Of a DNA stretch of 64,000 bases, positions 9,731 through 19,800 are shown in pieces (position 1 is the stretch's first letter; each line of letters opens with the position of its first letter). Where the stretch lies: NCBI GenBank assembly GCA_035535995.1, contig DATLOZ010000023.1:1-64000 (forward strand). Reading direction: 5' to 3'. A program made the position numbers and the translations under genes. The notes beneath the pieces were generated by a model, which saw nothing but the letters and a program-made list of their open reading frames with translations, was not told the DNA's origin and ran no database searches. This stretch comes from JANYCO01 sp035535995 (GTDB lineage Bacteria; Bacteroidota; Bacteroidia; Cytophagales; Cytophagaceae).

Positions 9731-9774
9731 GGACACATTGCTTGGACAGATTTTTAGAGTTGAGAGAAAGTTAA

Positions 9775-9806
9775 AATTAGAAAAGCAGATCGTTCAGATC
9801 TGCTTT
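9775..9806 (-). terminator. Terminator after the SRPBCC gene
   Basis: On the minus strand AAAGCAGATC and GATCTGCTTT form a 10-bp stem with a 5-base loop, then CTAATTTT. It begins three bases after the TAG stop at 9809. Confidence 0.7.
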
Positions 9807-9808
9807 GT

Positions 9809-10186
9809 CTACGATTCCAAAAGCGCTTTCAATGGGCCCATATAATATTCATCCCAACCTTTGACAATAGAAGCGAAGCCCCTGTTGGGGATCAGTTCAT
9901 GGATAAGGTCGATCGTGGTGACGCCATTTTTTTCAGAGAGGTTGAAAGTAACACGGGAATAATCTTCCCAAATATCTTCTTTCCAATCTTGAATTATTTG
10001 ATTCTGAGTAATATAAAGGTTCACTCCGTGGATAGAACCGCCCCATAGGGAAAACGATCCATTCGGTTTGATATCCATATCTGCTTCCGCTCCCGACCAT
10101 TCCCTGATTATCTCTGGCTCTACCAACGCTTCATACACTTCATCCATTGGTGCATTTATGGTGTATGTCTTCTTAAACGTTTTCAT
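9809..10186 (-). CDS. SRPBCC (AHSA1-type) domain protein
   Basis: 125 aa. Opens with the typical KTYTINAPMDEVYEALVEPEIIREW pattern (first strand, then the helix after APxDEVY) and has the GGSIHGVNLYI and VTFNLSEKNGVTTIDLIHE strands of the START/Bet v1-like AHSA1 fold. Such small proteins bind hydrophobic ligands or act as chaperone cofactors; the ligand is unknown. Divergent from hisC across a 115-base AT-rich gap. Confidence 0.85.
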   Translation of the reverse strand: MKTFKKTYTINAPMDEVYEALVEPEIIREWSGAEADMDIKPNGSFSLWGGSIHGVNLYITQNQIIQDWKEDIWEDYSRVTFNLSEKNGVTTIDLIHELIPNRGFASIVKGWDEYYMGPLKALLES

Positions 10187-10301
10187 TAATTAATATAATA
10201 TAAGCATGAATTTAATAACACCACGCATATTTGCAAAAAAAAGTTCAAATTGTTTTTCCATCAAATATAGCGTAATTTGCAAATCTTAAATCATTACAAA
10301 C

Positions 10302-11351
10302 TTGTTTAATATAAATAATATACTCCGCGAGAACATCAAAAAAACGAAACCCTACTCTTCTGCGCGCGACGAATACAATGGACATGAAGGAATTTTCCTT
10401 GATGCCAATGAAAACCCGATCGGGTCGGTAACCAAAGAAAATTTCAACCGCTACCCAGATCCATTGCAAAAAGAAGTGAAGGAACGTCTTTCGGAATTAA
10501 AAAGAGTAAAACCTTCCCAAATTTTTTTAGGGAACGGAAGCGATGAAGCCATTGATCTTTTATTCCGTGCGGTATGTGTACCAGGTGCAGACAACGTGAT
10601 CACCATGCCTCCTACTTATGGCATGTATGAAGTAAGCGCTAATATCAACGACATCCGGATAAAAGAAGTACCCCTCAGTACTGACTTCGAGATTCAGGCC
10701 GACAAAGTGCTTGCCGCTGTAGACGCACACACCAAGATGATCTTTGTATGCTCACCTAACAATCCTACCGGCAACAGCATGAACCCGGAGAGTGTAGAAA
10801 AAATATTGCGTTCCTTTAATGGCCTCGTGGCAATTGACGAAGCCTATATCGATTTTGCTCAATATAAATCTTTTATCGGCAAACTGGATCAATATCCAAA
10901 CCTGGTTGTGTTGCAAACATTTTCAAAAGCCTGGGGGCTGGCAGCTTTGCGCCTTGGTATTGCTTATGCTTCTGAGGAGATCATTGCCGTGATCAACAAG
11001 ATAAAACCTCCTTACAATATCAATCAACTGACCCAGGAGCTCGCGCTTGAAGCGCTTGGCAATGTATTGAAAAAAGAAGGCATGGTAGCGGAAATTCTTT
11101 TCCAACGTACCAAACTTGTAAATCAACTTTCTGAAATAAAAACTATTACAAAAATATACCCATCCGACGCAAATTTCGTTTTGATAAAAACAGCAGACGG
11201 CAAGAAATTGTACGACTTTCTGGTATCCAAAAAGATCATCACCCGCGACCGCTCAAAGGTTATCCTTTGCGAGGGTTGCGTGCGGATCACCGTAGGAACC
11301 AAGGAAGAAAATGATCTGTTGATAAAAGCAATCCAGGAATACAAAAATTAA
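10302..11351 (+). CDS. hisC: Histidinol-phosphate aminotransferase HisC
   Basis: Class I/II PLP enzyme that transaminates imidazole-acetol phosphate with glutamate in histidine synthesis. 349 aa as expected. Landmarks: YSSARDEYNGHEGIFLDANE, NGSDEAIDLL, the substrate/PLP-binding CSPNNPTGN, IDEAYIDF, and the PLP lysine in TFSKAWGLAALRLG (about residue 209). Start is TTG at 10302; the alignment-typical MFNINNILRENIKK begins there. It is not in a hisG-D-B operon here, but 5 bases upstream of a DUF1573 gene. Confidence 0.92.
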   Translation: MFNINNILRENIKKTKPYSSARDEYNGHEGIFLDANENPIGSVTKENFNRYPDPLQKEVKERLSELKRVKPSQIFLGNGSDEAIDLLFRAVCVPGADNVITMPPTYGMYEVSANINDIRIKEVPLSTDFEIQADKVLAAVDAHTKMIFVCSPNNPTGNSMNPESVEKILRSFNGLVAIDEAYIDFAQYKSFIGKLDQYPNLVVLQTFSKAWGLAALRLGIAYASEEIIAVINKIKPPYNINQLTQELALEALGNVLKKEGMVAEILFQRTKLVNQLSEIKTITKIYPSDANFVLIKTADGKKLYDFLVSKKIITRDRSKVILCEGCVRITVGTKEENDLLIKAIQEYKN

Positions 11352-11356
11352 TTTTT

Positions 11357-12478
11357 ATGAGAAAAATTCTTTCGATCTTCTCTTTTCTTCCGATTATACT
11401 TATCAGTTTGTCGGCTATTGCACAGACTTCAAAGATCGGGTTTGAAAAAATGGTCTACGATTTCGGTGTGATCAAAGAAGAAAGTGGTAAAGTGAGTTAT
11501 GAATTTAAATTCACCAACAAAACCAATGTTCCCATCACGATCAACAACGTGCAAGCTTCCTGCGGCTGCACTACGCCCAGCTGGACGCATGCAGCGGTGG
11601 AGCCAGGACAGTCGGGCTATGTGAAAGCACAATACGATCCGACCAATCGTCCGAATGCATTTACTAAAAACCTGAGTGTATCTTATTCCATGGGCAATGA
11701 AGCCGGTGTGGAAATGCTTACCATCAAAGGCAATGTAATACCAAGACCGAAAACTGTTTCTGATCTTTTTCCTACTAAAAACGGTAACTTACGTTTGAGC
11801 AGCGATTACCTGAATTTTTATACCATCACTACCAAGGAACCCGTCACTAAAGAGTTCCGCATATATAACGATGGTAAAAAGAAGATCAATATTGTAAATC
11901 CTACTAAGCTACCCTCCTATATTTCACTTAAAGTATCCCCCCTCAGCCTTAACCCAAAAGATACTGGCGTGATCAAAGTGACCTACGATGCCAAAGCAAA
12001 AAATGATTTGGGGTATGTGTATGATCTGATCGAGCTTACGACTGATGATTCTGTCAACGCAGTTAAAAAACTTTACGTGATTGCCAATATCAATCAATAC
12101 TTCCCTCCTATGAGCCGCGAAGATTCCTTGAAAGCGCCGAAGCTAAGCTTTGATCGCAGCACGCACAACTTTGGTACGATCAAGCAAGGGGACTTGGTAA
12201 GCACCAATTTTGTGATGACCAATAATGGCAAATCAGACCTGATCATTTACAAAACGAAAGCAAGCTGTGGCTGTACAGCTTCGGAACCGGAAAAAACAGT
12301 ACTGAAACCTGGAGAAAAGACAAACTTAAAAGTCACTTTTAATTCGACTGGAAAATCGGGTCAGGATAGCAAGTCGGTAACTGTTTATAGCAATGATCCA
12401 AGCTATTCGGAGGCTCTTGTAGTAATCAAAAGTGATATACAAGTACCTCAGCCAAAGGACACTACTAATAAACAATAA
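11357..12478 (+). CDS. Secreted protein with two DUF1573 domains
   Basis: 373 aa, signal peptide 1-22 (ending AIAQ). Two DUF1573 immunoglobulin-like domains at about 26-130 and 260-360, each with the diagnostic cysteine motif (ASCGCTTPSW and ASCGCTASEP) followed by a VEPGQSG or LKPGEKT turn. The middle (140-245) looks like a third degenerate copy without the CGCT. Family is abundant in Bacteroidota, surface or periplasmic, role unknown. Five bases after hisC, so probably co-transcribed. Confidence 0.92.
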   Translation: MRKILSIFSFLPIILISLSAIAQTSKIGFEKMVYDFGVIKEESGKVSYEFKFTNKTNVPITINNVQASCGCTTPSWTHAAVEPGQSGYVKAQYDPTNRPNAFTKNLSVSYSMGNEAGVEMLTIKGNVIPRPKTVSDLFPTKNGNLRLSSDYLNFYTITTKEPVTKEFRIYNDGKKKINIVNPTKLPSYISLKVSPLSLNPKDTGVIKVTYDAKAKNDLGYVYDLIELTTDDSVNAVKKLYVIANINQYFPPMSREDSLKAPKLSFDRSTHNFGTIKQGDLVSTNFVMTNNGKSDLIIYKTKASCGCTASEPEKTVLKPGEKTNLKVTFNSTGKSGQDSKSVTVYSNDPSYSEALVVIKSDIQVPQPKDTTNKQ

Positions 12479-12493
12479 TTTTAGAAATCCAGT

Positions 12494-12556
12494 AAGATAC
12501 AGGATACCAGATAAGATCGGTCATTTTTATATTATGTTCATTATCTGGCATCTGAA
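12494..12556. repeat. Dispersed repeat, ATGCCAGATACC family (copy 1)
   Basis: AGGATACCAGATAA (from 12501) and TTATCTGGCATCT form inverted arms around an AT-rich spacer. Related copies are at 34951-35028, 37955-38054, 40881-40928 and 62292-62410. Confidence 0.7.
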
Positions 12557-12625
12557 ATAAGGTATTTCACTTCAAATGGTTCTTATCATCTATGCACATC
12601 AGAGGTGGATAACTTCTGAACGCTT

Positions 12626-12659
12626 GTGGTTTATATAATAGTCTAAATGTTTACTTTTG
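12626..12659 (+). promoter_or_regulatory. Probable dnaN promoter
   Basis: TACTTTTG at 12652-12659 matches TAnnTTTG. The -33 region (GGTTT) is a weak match. About 60 bases separate the predicted start from the dnaN ATG. A near-consensus DnaA-box-like GGTGGATAA lies at 12604-12612 just upstream. Confidence 0.45.
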
Positions 12660-12726
12660 GGTTAAATTCGCACTTAGTATACAATCTATTAAGTCTGTTT
12701 TTCAATCTACTAAATAAGATTTTACA

Positions 12727-13851
12727 ATGAAATTTGTTGTTTCCTCCTCTACTTTATTAAAACAATTAACTTCTATCAACGGAGTGATCACGACCAACCC
12801 GGTGGTCCCGATCTTGGAAAACTTTCTTTTTGAGGTAGCCGACAGTAAACTTACTGCCTATGCTTCCGATCTTCAAACTTCCATGATCACTGAGCTTCCT
12901 GTAGAAGCCAAGCAAAAAGGCAGCATTTGCGTTCCTGCGCGTATCCTTCTGGACACCCTGAAAAACCTGCCGGAGCAGCCTGTTACCTTTACTATTGATC
13001 AGGAAACCTACAGCATTGAGATCAGTTCTGACAATGGACGTTATAAGCTTTCCGGAGAGAACGCAACGGATTTTCCAAAAGTACCTGCGGTAAAAAACAG
13101 TTCTTCGGTAGATATTTCTTCCGATGTATTGGGCCGCGCTATCTCCAGCACTATCTTCGCTGCGAGTACAGATGAACTTAAGCCTGCGATGACAGGTGTA
13201 TATCTTTCCCTTACAGAAAAAAGCGGAACCTTTGTAGCAACTGACGGCCATCGCCTGATCCGTTTCAAAAGAGCAGATATCAATTCCGATGGTGCTAATA
13301 CATTGATCCTTCCAAGAAAAGCATTGATGCTCCTGAAAGCGTCTTTGCCTTCTGAAAATACAGTTGTAAACGTTGAGTTCAATTCATCCAATGCATTCTT
13401 CAGCTTTAACAACGTAAAAATGATCTGCCGTCTGATCGACGAAAGATTTCCTGATTATGAAAATGCGATTCCTGTATCGAATCCAAACAAACTTACAATC
13501 AACAGAACAGATTTCTTGAATTCTATCAAACGTATTTCTATCTACGCAAATAAAACCACTTACCAAGTGCGTTTGAAAATTGCAGGAAGTGCGCTTCAGG
13601 TTTCTGCAGAAGACCTCGACTTCTCTAACGAAGCAAACGAGCGTCTCTCTTGCGAATACGAAGGAGAAGACATGGAGATCGGCTTCAACGCGAAGTTCCT
13701 GATTGAAATGCTAAACAACCTTGACTGCGACGTGATCGATCTTAAAATGTCGGCACCAAACAGAGCAGGTTTGATCACTCCTTCTGATAAGAATGATAAT
13801 GAAGACATCCTGATGCTGGTAATGCCAGTGATGTTGAGCAACTATGCTTAG
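12727..13851 (+). CDS. dnaN: DNA polymerase III beta subunit (sliding clamp)
   Basis: 374 aa, normal length. Three clamp domains in order (about 1-120, 128-245, 250-374). Hallmarks include MKFVVSSSTLLKQL at the start, LPEQPVTFTID, ATDGHRLIRFKRAD in the second domain and the C-terminal MLVMPVMLSNYA. Encircles DNA and tethers the replicative polymerase. It is monocistronic with its own terminator; dnaA, recF and gyrB are not adjacent, which is usual for Bacteroidota where dnaN is often detached from dnaA. Confidence 0.97.
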   Translation: MKFVVSSSTLLKQLTSINGVITTNPVVPILENFLFEVADSKLTAYASDLQTSMITELPVEAKQKGSICVPARILLDTLKNLPEQPVTFTIDQETYSIEISSDNGRYKLSGENATDFPKVPAVKNSSSVDISSDVLGRAISSTIFAASTDELKPAMTGVYLSLTEKSGTFVATDGHRLIRFKRADINSDGANTLILPRKALMLLKASLPSENTVVNVEFNSSNAFFSFNNVKMICRLIDERFPDYENAIPVSNPNKLTINRTDFLNSIKRISIYANKTTYQVRLKIAGSALQVSAEDLDFSNEANERLSCEYEGEDMEIGFNAKFLIEMLNNLDCDVIDLKMSAPNRAGLITPSDKNDNEDILMLVMPVMLSNYA

Positions 13852-13876
13852 TTTTGATTAATAATAATAAACACGG

Positions 13877-13909
13877 AAAGCGTCTGGTAGAAATATTGGA
13901 CGCTTTTTG
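13877..13909 (+). terminator. dnaN terminator
   Basis: AAAGCGTC (13877-13884) pairs with GACGCTTT followed by TTTG, 25 bases after the stop. Confidence 0.8.
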
Positions 13910-13951
13910 TTTGTATGAGATTGAAGAGTTGGTATTTGATAATGATTAAAA

Positions 13952-14182
13952 TGATTTAGATGTACCCTGACAAATTTTATTACTATTTTAAGAAAAGAAA
14001 TAACGTCATTGCGAACAATGGGAGCGATAGCGACCTTTGTGAAGCAATCCGTTAGCTACGAAGCCTATGACACTGTTGCTACGTAGCTAACGGATTGCTT
14101 CGTCATATCGCCTGTCGGCGACATTCCTCGCAATGACGGTATCCTCTTTGAAAGTTAATAAAATATGTAAGGGTACATCTAA
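13952..14182. mobile_element. MITE-like palindromic element containing a CGTCATTGCG REP core
   Basis: Outer imperfect inverted repeats of about 28 bases (13956-13984 and 14156-14183, sharing TTTAGATGTACCCT / AGGGTACATCTAAA and ATTTTATTA / TAATAAAAT) enclose a second palindrome, 14004-14138, with arms CGTCATTGCG / CGCAATGACG and AGCAATCCGTTAGCTACG / CGTAGCTAACGGATTGCT. An 11-base direct repeat AATGATTAAAA sits at both borders (13941-13951 and 14183-14193), as a target-site duplication would. No coding capacity. A second copy of the inner core is at 22869-23030. Confidence 0.7.
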
Positions 14183-14193
14183 AATGATTAAAA

Positions 14194-14327
14194 GTTGTCA
14201 TTCCGGAGGAGCCCGCCAACTGGCGAATGCAGAGCTTAAATTTTCTGCTAGTCTATTTACTTCCGTTTAAAAATTAATATTCTGAATTTCTATTTCACAA
14301 GTTTCCTCCTGGATGACAACTCCCACT
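14194..14327. repeat. Palindromic intergenic repeat (GTTGTCATTCCGGAGGA arms)
   Basis: AGTTGTCATTCCGGAGGA (from 14193) and the reverse of TCCTCCTGGATGACAACT (ending about 14326) match at 15 of 18 positions, bracketing about 100 non-coding bases with an inner GCCCGCCAACTGGCG hairpin. It directly follows the MITE-like element. Confidence 0.55.
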
Positions 14328-14380
14328 AATCTCAAAATTACAATCCTGTAAATCTTCTAATCCAATAAATAAAGGTTCAA

Positions 14381-14408
14381 AAAAAAGCCCCGATCTATCG
14401 GGGCTTTT
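14381..14408 (-). terminator. Terminator of the PorE-like gene
   Basis: AAAAGCCCCGAT / ATCGGGGCTTTT stem with a two-base loop, U-rich on both strands, so it may work in both directions. It lies 36 bases past the stop of the minus-strand gene. Confidence 0.85.
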
Positions 14409-14443
14409 CTATTCTATAAGTTTTAAAATCTGAATATCCTATT

Positions 14444-16372
14444 CTACTCTTCCAGGATCTTGATCTCTGTTCTCCTGTTGAGTTGTTTATTTTCAGGAGA
14501 ATCGTTTGGTACCTGAGGTTGTGTTTCTCCGTAACCTTTCCATTTCAACATATCTTTATTGATACCTTTAGTGATCAGATAATCTACCACTGCCTTGGCA
14601 CGCGCATCGGAAAGTTTCAAGTTGTGCTCGTCGCTTCCGTCGCTGTCTGTATGGCCGTCGATCTCCACTTTAATCTCAGGATTTTGCTCGAGAATCTTTT
14701 GCAAACGCTCCAGTTCATCTTCTGATTCTTTTCTAAGAGTAGCCTTGTCTACGTCGAAGAATACGTTGCGCAATACGATCGTAGTTCCTTTCTTAAGCTT
14801 GTTCAGACAGATCTCATCGTTGTATTCTACATAGTGATCAAGTTTTGGAATATCGATGTTTTTAGAATAGAACAAATATCCTTTTGCCTCCACGGTGATA
14901 CCATAGTTTTTACCCGCAGGAAGAATTACGGTGTATTTTCCTGAGCTAGCATTTGAATTATAAATACCTACAGGCTGCTGTGTGGTAAGGTCCGTTACGA
15001 TGATCGTAGCGGCTACAGGTTTTTTAGTATCACAGGAAATAATTTTTCCTTTCAATACTGCAAGGTCTGCATCTGCGTCTTCACGGATTAGCATGTAAAT
15101 ATCTTTTTCTCCGTATCCACCTTCTCTTTCTGAAGCGAAATAAGCTCTTTTGTTATCAGCAGACCATACAAAGAACACATCGTCATCGGCAGTGTTGATT
15201 GGGTACCCGATGTTTTCTACCTCTGAATTGATACTACCTGTAGCAAGGTCAATAGTAGTAGAGAAGATATCAAAACCGCCCATTGACTTATGTCCTTTGG
15301 AGGAGAAGTAAAGTGTTTTTCCATCAGGGTGAATGAAAGGACAATCTTCGTCATATTTAGTATTGATCTTCGGACCAAGATTGATAGCAGGACCAAATTC
15401 ACCGTTGGTCTGTTTTCTCGACATATAAATATCTCTTCCGCCTAGTCCGCCTTTTCTGTTAGAGGTAAAGAATAGAATTGATTCGTCAGAAGTAGTACTG
15501 GCGCTTGGTTCCCAGTATGGAGTGTTGATGTTATTGTCCAATGGTTTTGGCTCGCTCCAAACTGTACCGGTAAGATTACTGATGTACAAGTCACCGCCAT
15601 TGGCAGGAGTAGCGCGGTATACGAATAGCTCTTGTCCGTCAGGAGAAAGCCCTACACTGGCATCATGTGAAGCAGTGTTGATGGTTGGTCCCATGTTTAC
15701 AGCAGTAGACCATATAGAATCGCTTTTAACTGAATGGTAAATATCTTCGTACCATTCGTTGTCTTCATTTGATTTTGCACCGCCTGTAGTGTTGTCACGT
15801 CTGGAAGTAAAAATAAGTGTAGATTCATCCGCTGAAATTACCGGAGCATAATCGTTAAATACAGAGTTTACACCAGGCCCAAGGTTTTTAATCGTGATTT
15901 TTGATTTAGGATTTTGCACCATTGTTTTCCCATTCATACAGTTGCTGATCAAAAGATCAACTTCTTCCAGTGTTTCCTTGTCTTTAGGACTTACTAGCGT
16001 CCGGTATTGCTTCAGTACAGCGATTGCTTTGTCGAACTGGTGATCTTTATGATAAGCAGAGCCAAGCATCCAACCAAATTCAGGATCTTCGATATCGCCT
16101 TTCTTAGCGGCTTCCAAATAAGGAAGTGCTTTTGTTTCGTGTCTTAATTCGAACAAGCATTTTCCAGCTTTGTAGCTGATCGCAGGATCCTTAGGTACCA
16201 GTTTTTCTGCTTGCAAATAATTTGGCAATGCATTCTGGTAATCTTCGATATCCATGTACTCATCTCCTTTTTGAAGTAATTTTTTTACTTCCTTTGGATA
16301 ACTCTGTCCATAAGACAAATATCCAGTAGACAACACCGCGTAGATTGCGAGTAGTATGATTCTTTTTAACAT
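14444..16372 (-). CDS. PorE-like TPR/PD40/CRD/OmpA outer-membrane protein
   Basis: 642 aa from the ATG at 16372, chosen because MLKRIILLAIYAVLSTGYLSYG is a normal signal peptide; a longer in-frame reading to 16432 adds 20 unlikely residues. Order of domains: TPR helices (about 25-140), PD40/WD40-like propeller strands (about 175-420, repeated FTSxR/SPDG motifs), a carboxypeptidase-regulatory-like beta sandwich (about 445-525), and an OmpA_C peptidoglycan-binding domain with GHTDSDGSDEHNLKLSDARA. This is the architecture of PorE, a type IX secretion/gliding accessory protein of P. gingivalis. Assignment to T9SS itself is inference; other OmpA proteins share parts of the layout. Confidence 0.85.
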   Translation of the reverse strand: MLKRIILLAIYAVLSTGYLSYGQSYPKEVKKLLQKGDEYMDIEDYQNALPNYLQAEKLVPKDPAISYKAGKCLFELRHETKALPYLEAAKKGDIEDPEFGWMLGSAYHKDHQFDKAIAVLKQYRTLVSPKDKETLEEVDLLISNCMNGKTMVQNPKSKITIKNLGPGVNSVFNDYAPVISADESTLIFTSRRDNTTGGAKSNEDNEWYEDIYHSVKSDSIWSTAVNMGPTINTASHDASVGLSPDGQELFVYRATPANGGDLYISNLTGTVWSEPKPLDNNINTPYWEPSASTTSDESILFFTSNRKGGLGGRDIYMSRKQTNGEFGPAINLGPKINTKYDEDCPFIHPDGKTLYFSSKGHKSMGGFDIFSTTIDLATGSINSEVENIGYPINTADDDVFFVWSADNKRAYFASEREGGYGEKDIYMLIREDADADLAVLKGKIISCDTKKPVAATIIVTDLTTQQPVGIYNSNASSGKYTVILPAGKNYGITVEAKGYLFYSKNIDIPKLDHYVEYNDEICLNKLKKGTTIVLRNVFFDVDKATLRKESEDELERLQKILEQNPEIKVEIDGHTDSDGSDEHNLKLSDARAKAVVDYLITKGINKDMLKWKGYGETQPQVPNDSPENKQLNRRTEIKILEE

Positions 16373-16862
16373 ATTCTTATTCAGGAATTTTAGTTGCTCA
16401 TCAAAATAATGCAAATTATTGGTAAAATACAACAGATTGCTATGTAATAACGTAAAAATAACTGATTTTTAATGAATTTATTTTAAGTCCGGGAATATTA
16501 ATCCCAATTAGGATGTATTTGTACCACTAAGTCACTTTTAGAATAGACAATTTTTTGCAAAAAAACACGTATTGTGAACAACACATTTCCTAAGCGGTTG
16601 ATACTAAGAAAGCTCTAATAACTTGTTTATAAACCTGTTGAAAAAAACGAAAAGATTCACTCTTATATCAATAGCAATGGATGTAATTTTATAATCCATT
16701 AAAATGAACATCCGGGAGTAAATTAACTGATAATTAAATCCCAAAAACAACATCCAAGTACCAAAAGTCTATTTGATTTGGAACTTGTCTTTTGCTTTTT
16801 GGAATTTAATACTGTGAACTTATACGGAAAATCATTATTCATTAATTATAAAAAGGACCTAA
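16373..16862. other. Intergenic region between the PorE-like gene and smc
   Basis: 490 bases of AT-rich sequence with no credible ORF. It must hold divergent promoters. An imperfect inverted repeat CAAGTACCAAA / TTTGGAACTTG lies at about 16756-16788. AAAAAGGACC (16852-16861) directly precedes the smc ATG and includes a partial Shine-Dalgarno AGGA. Confidence 0.5.
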
Positions 16863-19800
16863 ATGCAATTAAGTAAACTAGAAATTAAAGGTTTCAAAAG
16901 TTTCGGCGACAAAGTTGTAATAAATTTTGACGAAGGAATTACAGGGATTGTAGGCCCGAACGGATGTGGGAAATCGAATGTGGTAGATGCGATCCGTTGG
17001 GTGCTGGGAGAGCAAAAAACCCGCTCGCTGCGTTCAGACAAAATGGAAAACGTGATCTTCAACGGTACCAAAAACCGGAAGCCTATGCAAATGGCTGAAG
17101 TATCACTGACCTTTAACAATACAAAAAATCTTCTGCCTACAGAATATTCTCACGTTACGATCACACGTCGCTACTACCGCTCAGGTGAAAGTGAATATCT
17201 TCTCAACGGCGTCACTTGCCGCCTCAAAGATATCACCGATCTTTTCCTCGACACAGGTATTGGCTCTGATAGCTATGCGATCATCGAATTGAAAATGGTG
17301 GACGATATTCTTAACGATAAAGATAATTCACGTAGAAATCTGTTTGAAGAAGCCGCCGGTATCTCCAAATTCAAAGTGCGCAAAAAGCAAAGTTTGAAAA
17401 AACTGGAAGAAACCGACAAAGACCTTGAACGTGTGGACGACCTTCTTTTTGAGATCAATAAAAACCTGAAAAGCCTGGAAAAACAAGCCAAGCAAACGGA
17501 AAAATATTTTCAGATCAAAGAAGAATACAAGGTAGCAAGCATCGACCTGGCAAAAGTAAGTTTGCAAGGTCAAAAAGAATCCCATCTTTCTCTACAAAAG
17601 CAAATCGAAGAATTTACCGATAAACGTACGAGCCTGAATGCACAGATCGCAGATCAGGAAAGCGGATCGGAAAAACAGAAAGCAGATATCATCAATGCGG
17701 AGAAAACTTTGTCGGGCAGACAAAAGACGCTCAACGAACATGTAAATAAGATCCGCAATTTTGAGAGCGATAAAAAAATCAAAAACGAACGTCTGAAATT
17801 TTTGAACGATCGCTATAGTTCTCTACAGGAGCAGATCGAGCAAGACAAAGCCAGCAACGAAAGAGCTGAGCTGAGTATCCAAAGCCTGGAAAAAGAAAAA
17901 GACGAAGCGGAGGCAGCATTTGGAGAAAATAAAATAAAGCTGGACGGGTTCAAACAAGAATTTGAATCACAAAAACAAAAATGCGCCGCTTTACAGGAAC
18001 AAGCCAACGTACTCAACAACGAATACAAACGTAAACAGGAAGAAGCATACCAACTCAACAAATCGCTCGATATCCTGAACATCCAGATCTCTACGCTCAA
18101 GCAAGAGATGGAGAAAACTGCTACCGACAGCACAACCAACAGTGCGAGCCTGGAAGAGTTTGATAAAAAGATCAAAGAGATCACCGCAGTGATCGATGAG
18201 AAAACTGCCGAGCTGGATACAGTAAACAAACAGGAAGAGGATCTGCAAAACCGCATCCTAAGCCAGGAGAAAGAGATCGAACAGATCAAAGAAAAGATCA
18301 CGCAGACTAACCGGATCATCGATCAGAAACAAAACGAATTTAACCTCACCAAGTCGATGGTGGAAAACCTGGAAGGTTTTCCAGAAGCAATTAAATTCCT
18401 GAAGAAGAATGCAAGCTGGGGCAAAGAATTTCCGCTGCTTTCCGATATTCTTACCTGCGACGAGAAGTACAGATTGTCGATCGAAAATTACCTGGAGCCT
18501 TTCATGAACTACTATGTAGTAGAAACAGAAGCACAGGCAATCCAGGCAGTAAACATTCTGAACAATTCTTCCAAAGGGAAAGCGAATTTCTTTGTTGTTT
18601 CAAAATTTGTAAACTTCGTTCCTTCACCACTTAAACAACATCCGGATACGCTGCCAGCCATCAACATCGTAGAGTTTGACCCGATGTACAAAGGCCTGAT
18701 CCAGTATATGCTGGACGAAGTATACATCCTGATCAACAACCAGGACAATATGCCGGCCGATCCGAATGCGGTATTTATTTCTCAAAACGGAAAGATCACT
18801 AAACGTAAATACAGTATCCACGGAGGCTCCGTAGGTTTGTTTGAAGGAAAAAGAATCGGACGTGCGAAGAATCTTGAGAAACTGGAAAACGAGATCAAAG
18901 ACCTGACGCTGGAACTCGAAGGTATAAAAGGAAATCTCGACATCAAGATCAGCGAACTGGCACGTTTGAAAGAAAGTACATTTAAACTGAAGATCGAAAC
19001 CCTACGTCGTGAGATCGACATGGAAAATCGTGAGCTGGTTGCTTTTCGTACCAAACAAGAACAATATCAAACAATGGTTTCCAACAATAGTCTGCGTAAG
19101 GATGAGATCTCCGACAAGATCCAGAGCCTGCAGGAAGAATTGGAAACAGGCAAACCAAAAGCGGATGAAACAAAAGTAGATCTGAAAGATCTTGAGGAGC
19201 GTCTGAATTTGCTGAATGAAGAACTGATAGATGAAAACAATATCCTGAGTAACAAATCCGCTGCTTTCAACCAGGAGAATATTGTTTTTCACCAACAGCA
19301 AAGCAAGATCAACAGCCTGGAACAGGAAGTTAGTTACAAGCAATCTTCTTTCCAGAATAGTAAAGAAAGAATCGACAAAAACCTGGAAGAATCCAGAAAT
19401 ATTGAAGACGAGATCAAGCAACTTAGCGACAACAACGATATTCATGAAGATGAATTGTTGGAACTTTACAAAGAGCGTGAAACGATCGAGCAAGGTGTAA
19501 ACGAGGCGGAAAAAGAATACTATGCTTTCCGAGCCAACATCGACGAATTTGAAAAAGGTATCCGTGAGATCCGGAAGCAAAGAGAAGAATGCGATACTTT
19601 ACTTCTTGATCTGCAAAATAAGATCAACGAGAGCAAACTAGGCATGAGCTCTATCAAAGAGCGCTTATCGGTAGAATTCAACATCAACATCGACGATGTA
19701 CTTGCGGAAGAAACAGAGGCAGGTAAAGAACTGCCAAGCGAACAAGACCTTCGCGAGCGTGTAGAAAAGATCAAAAATTCATTGGATAAAATAGGCCCGA

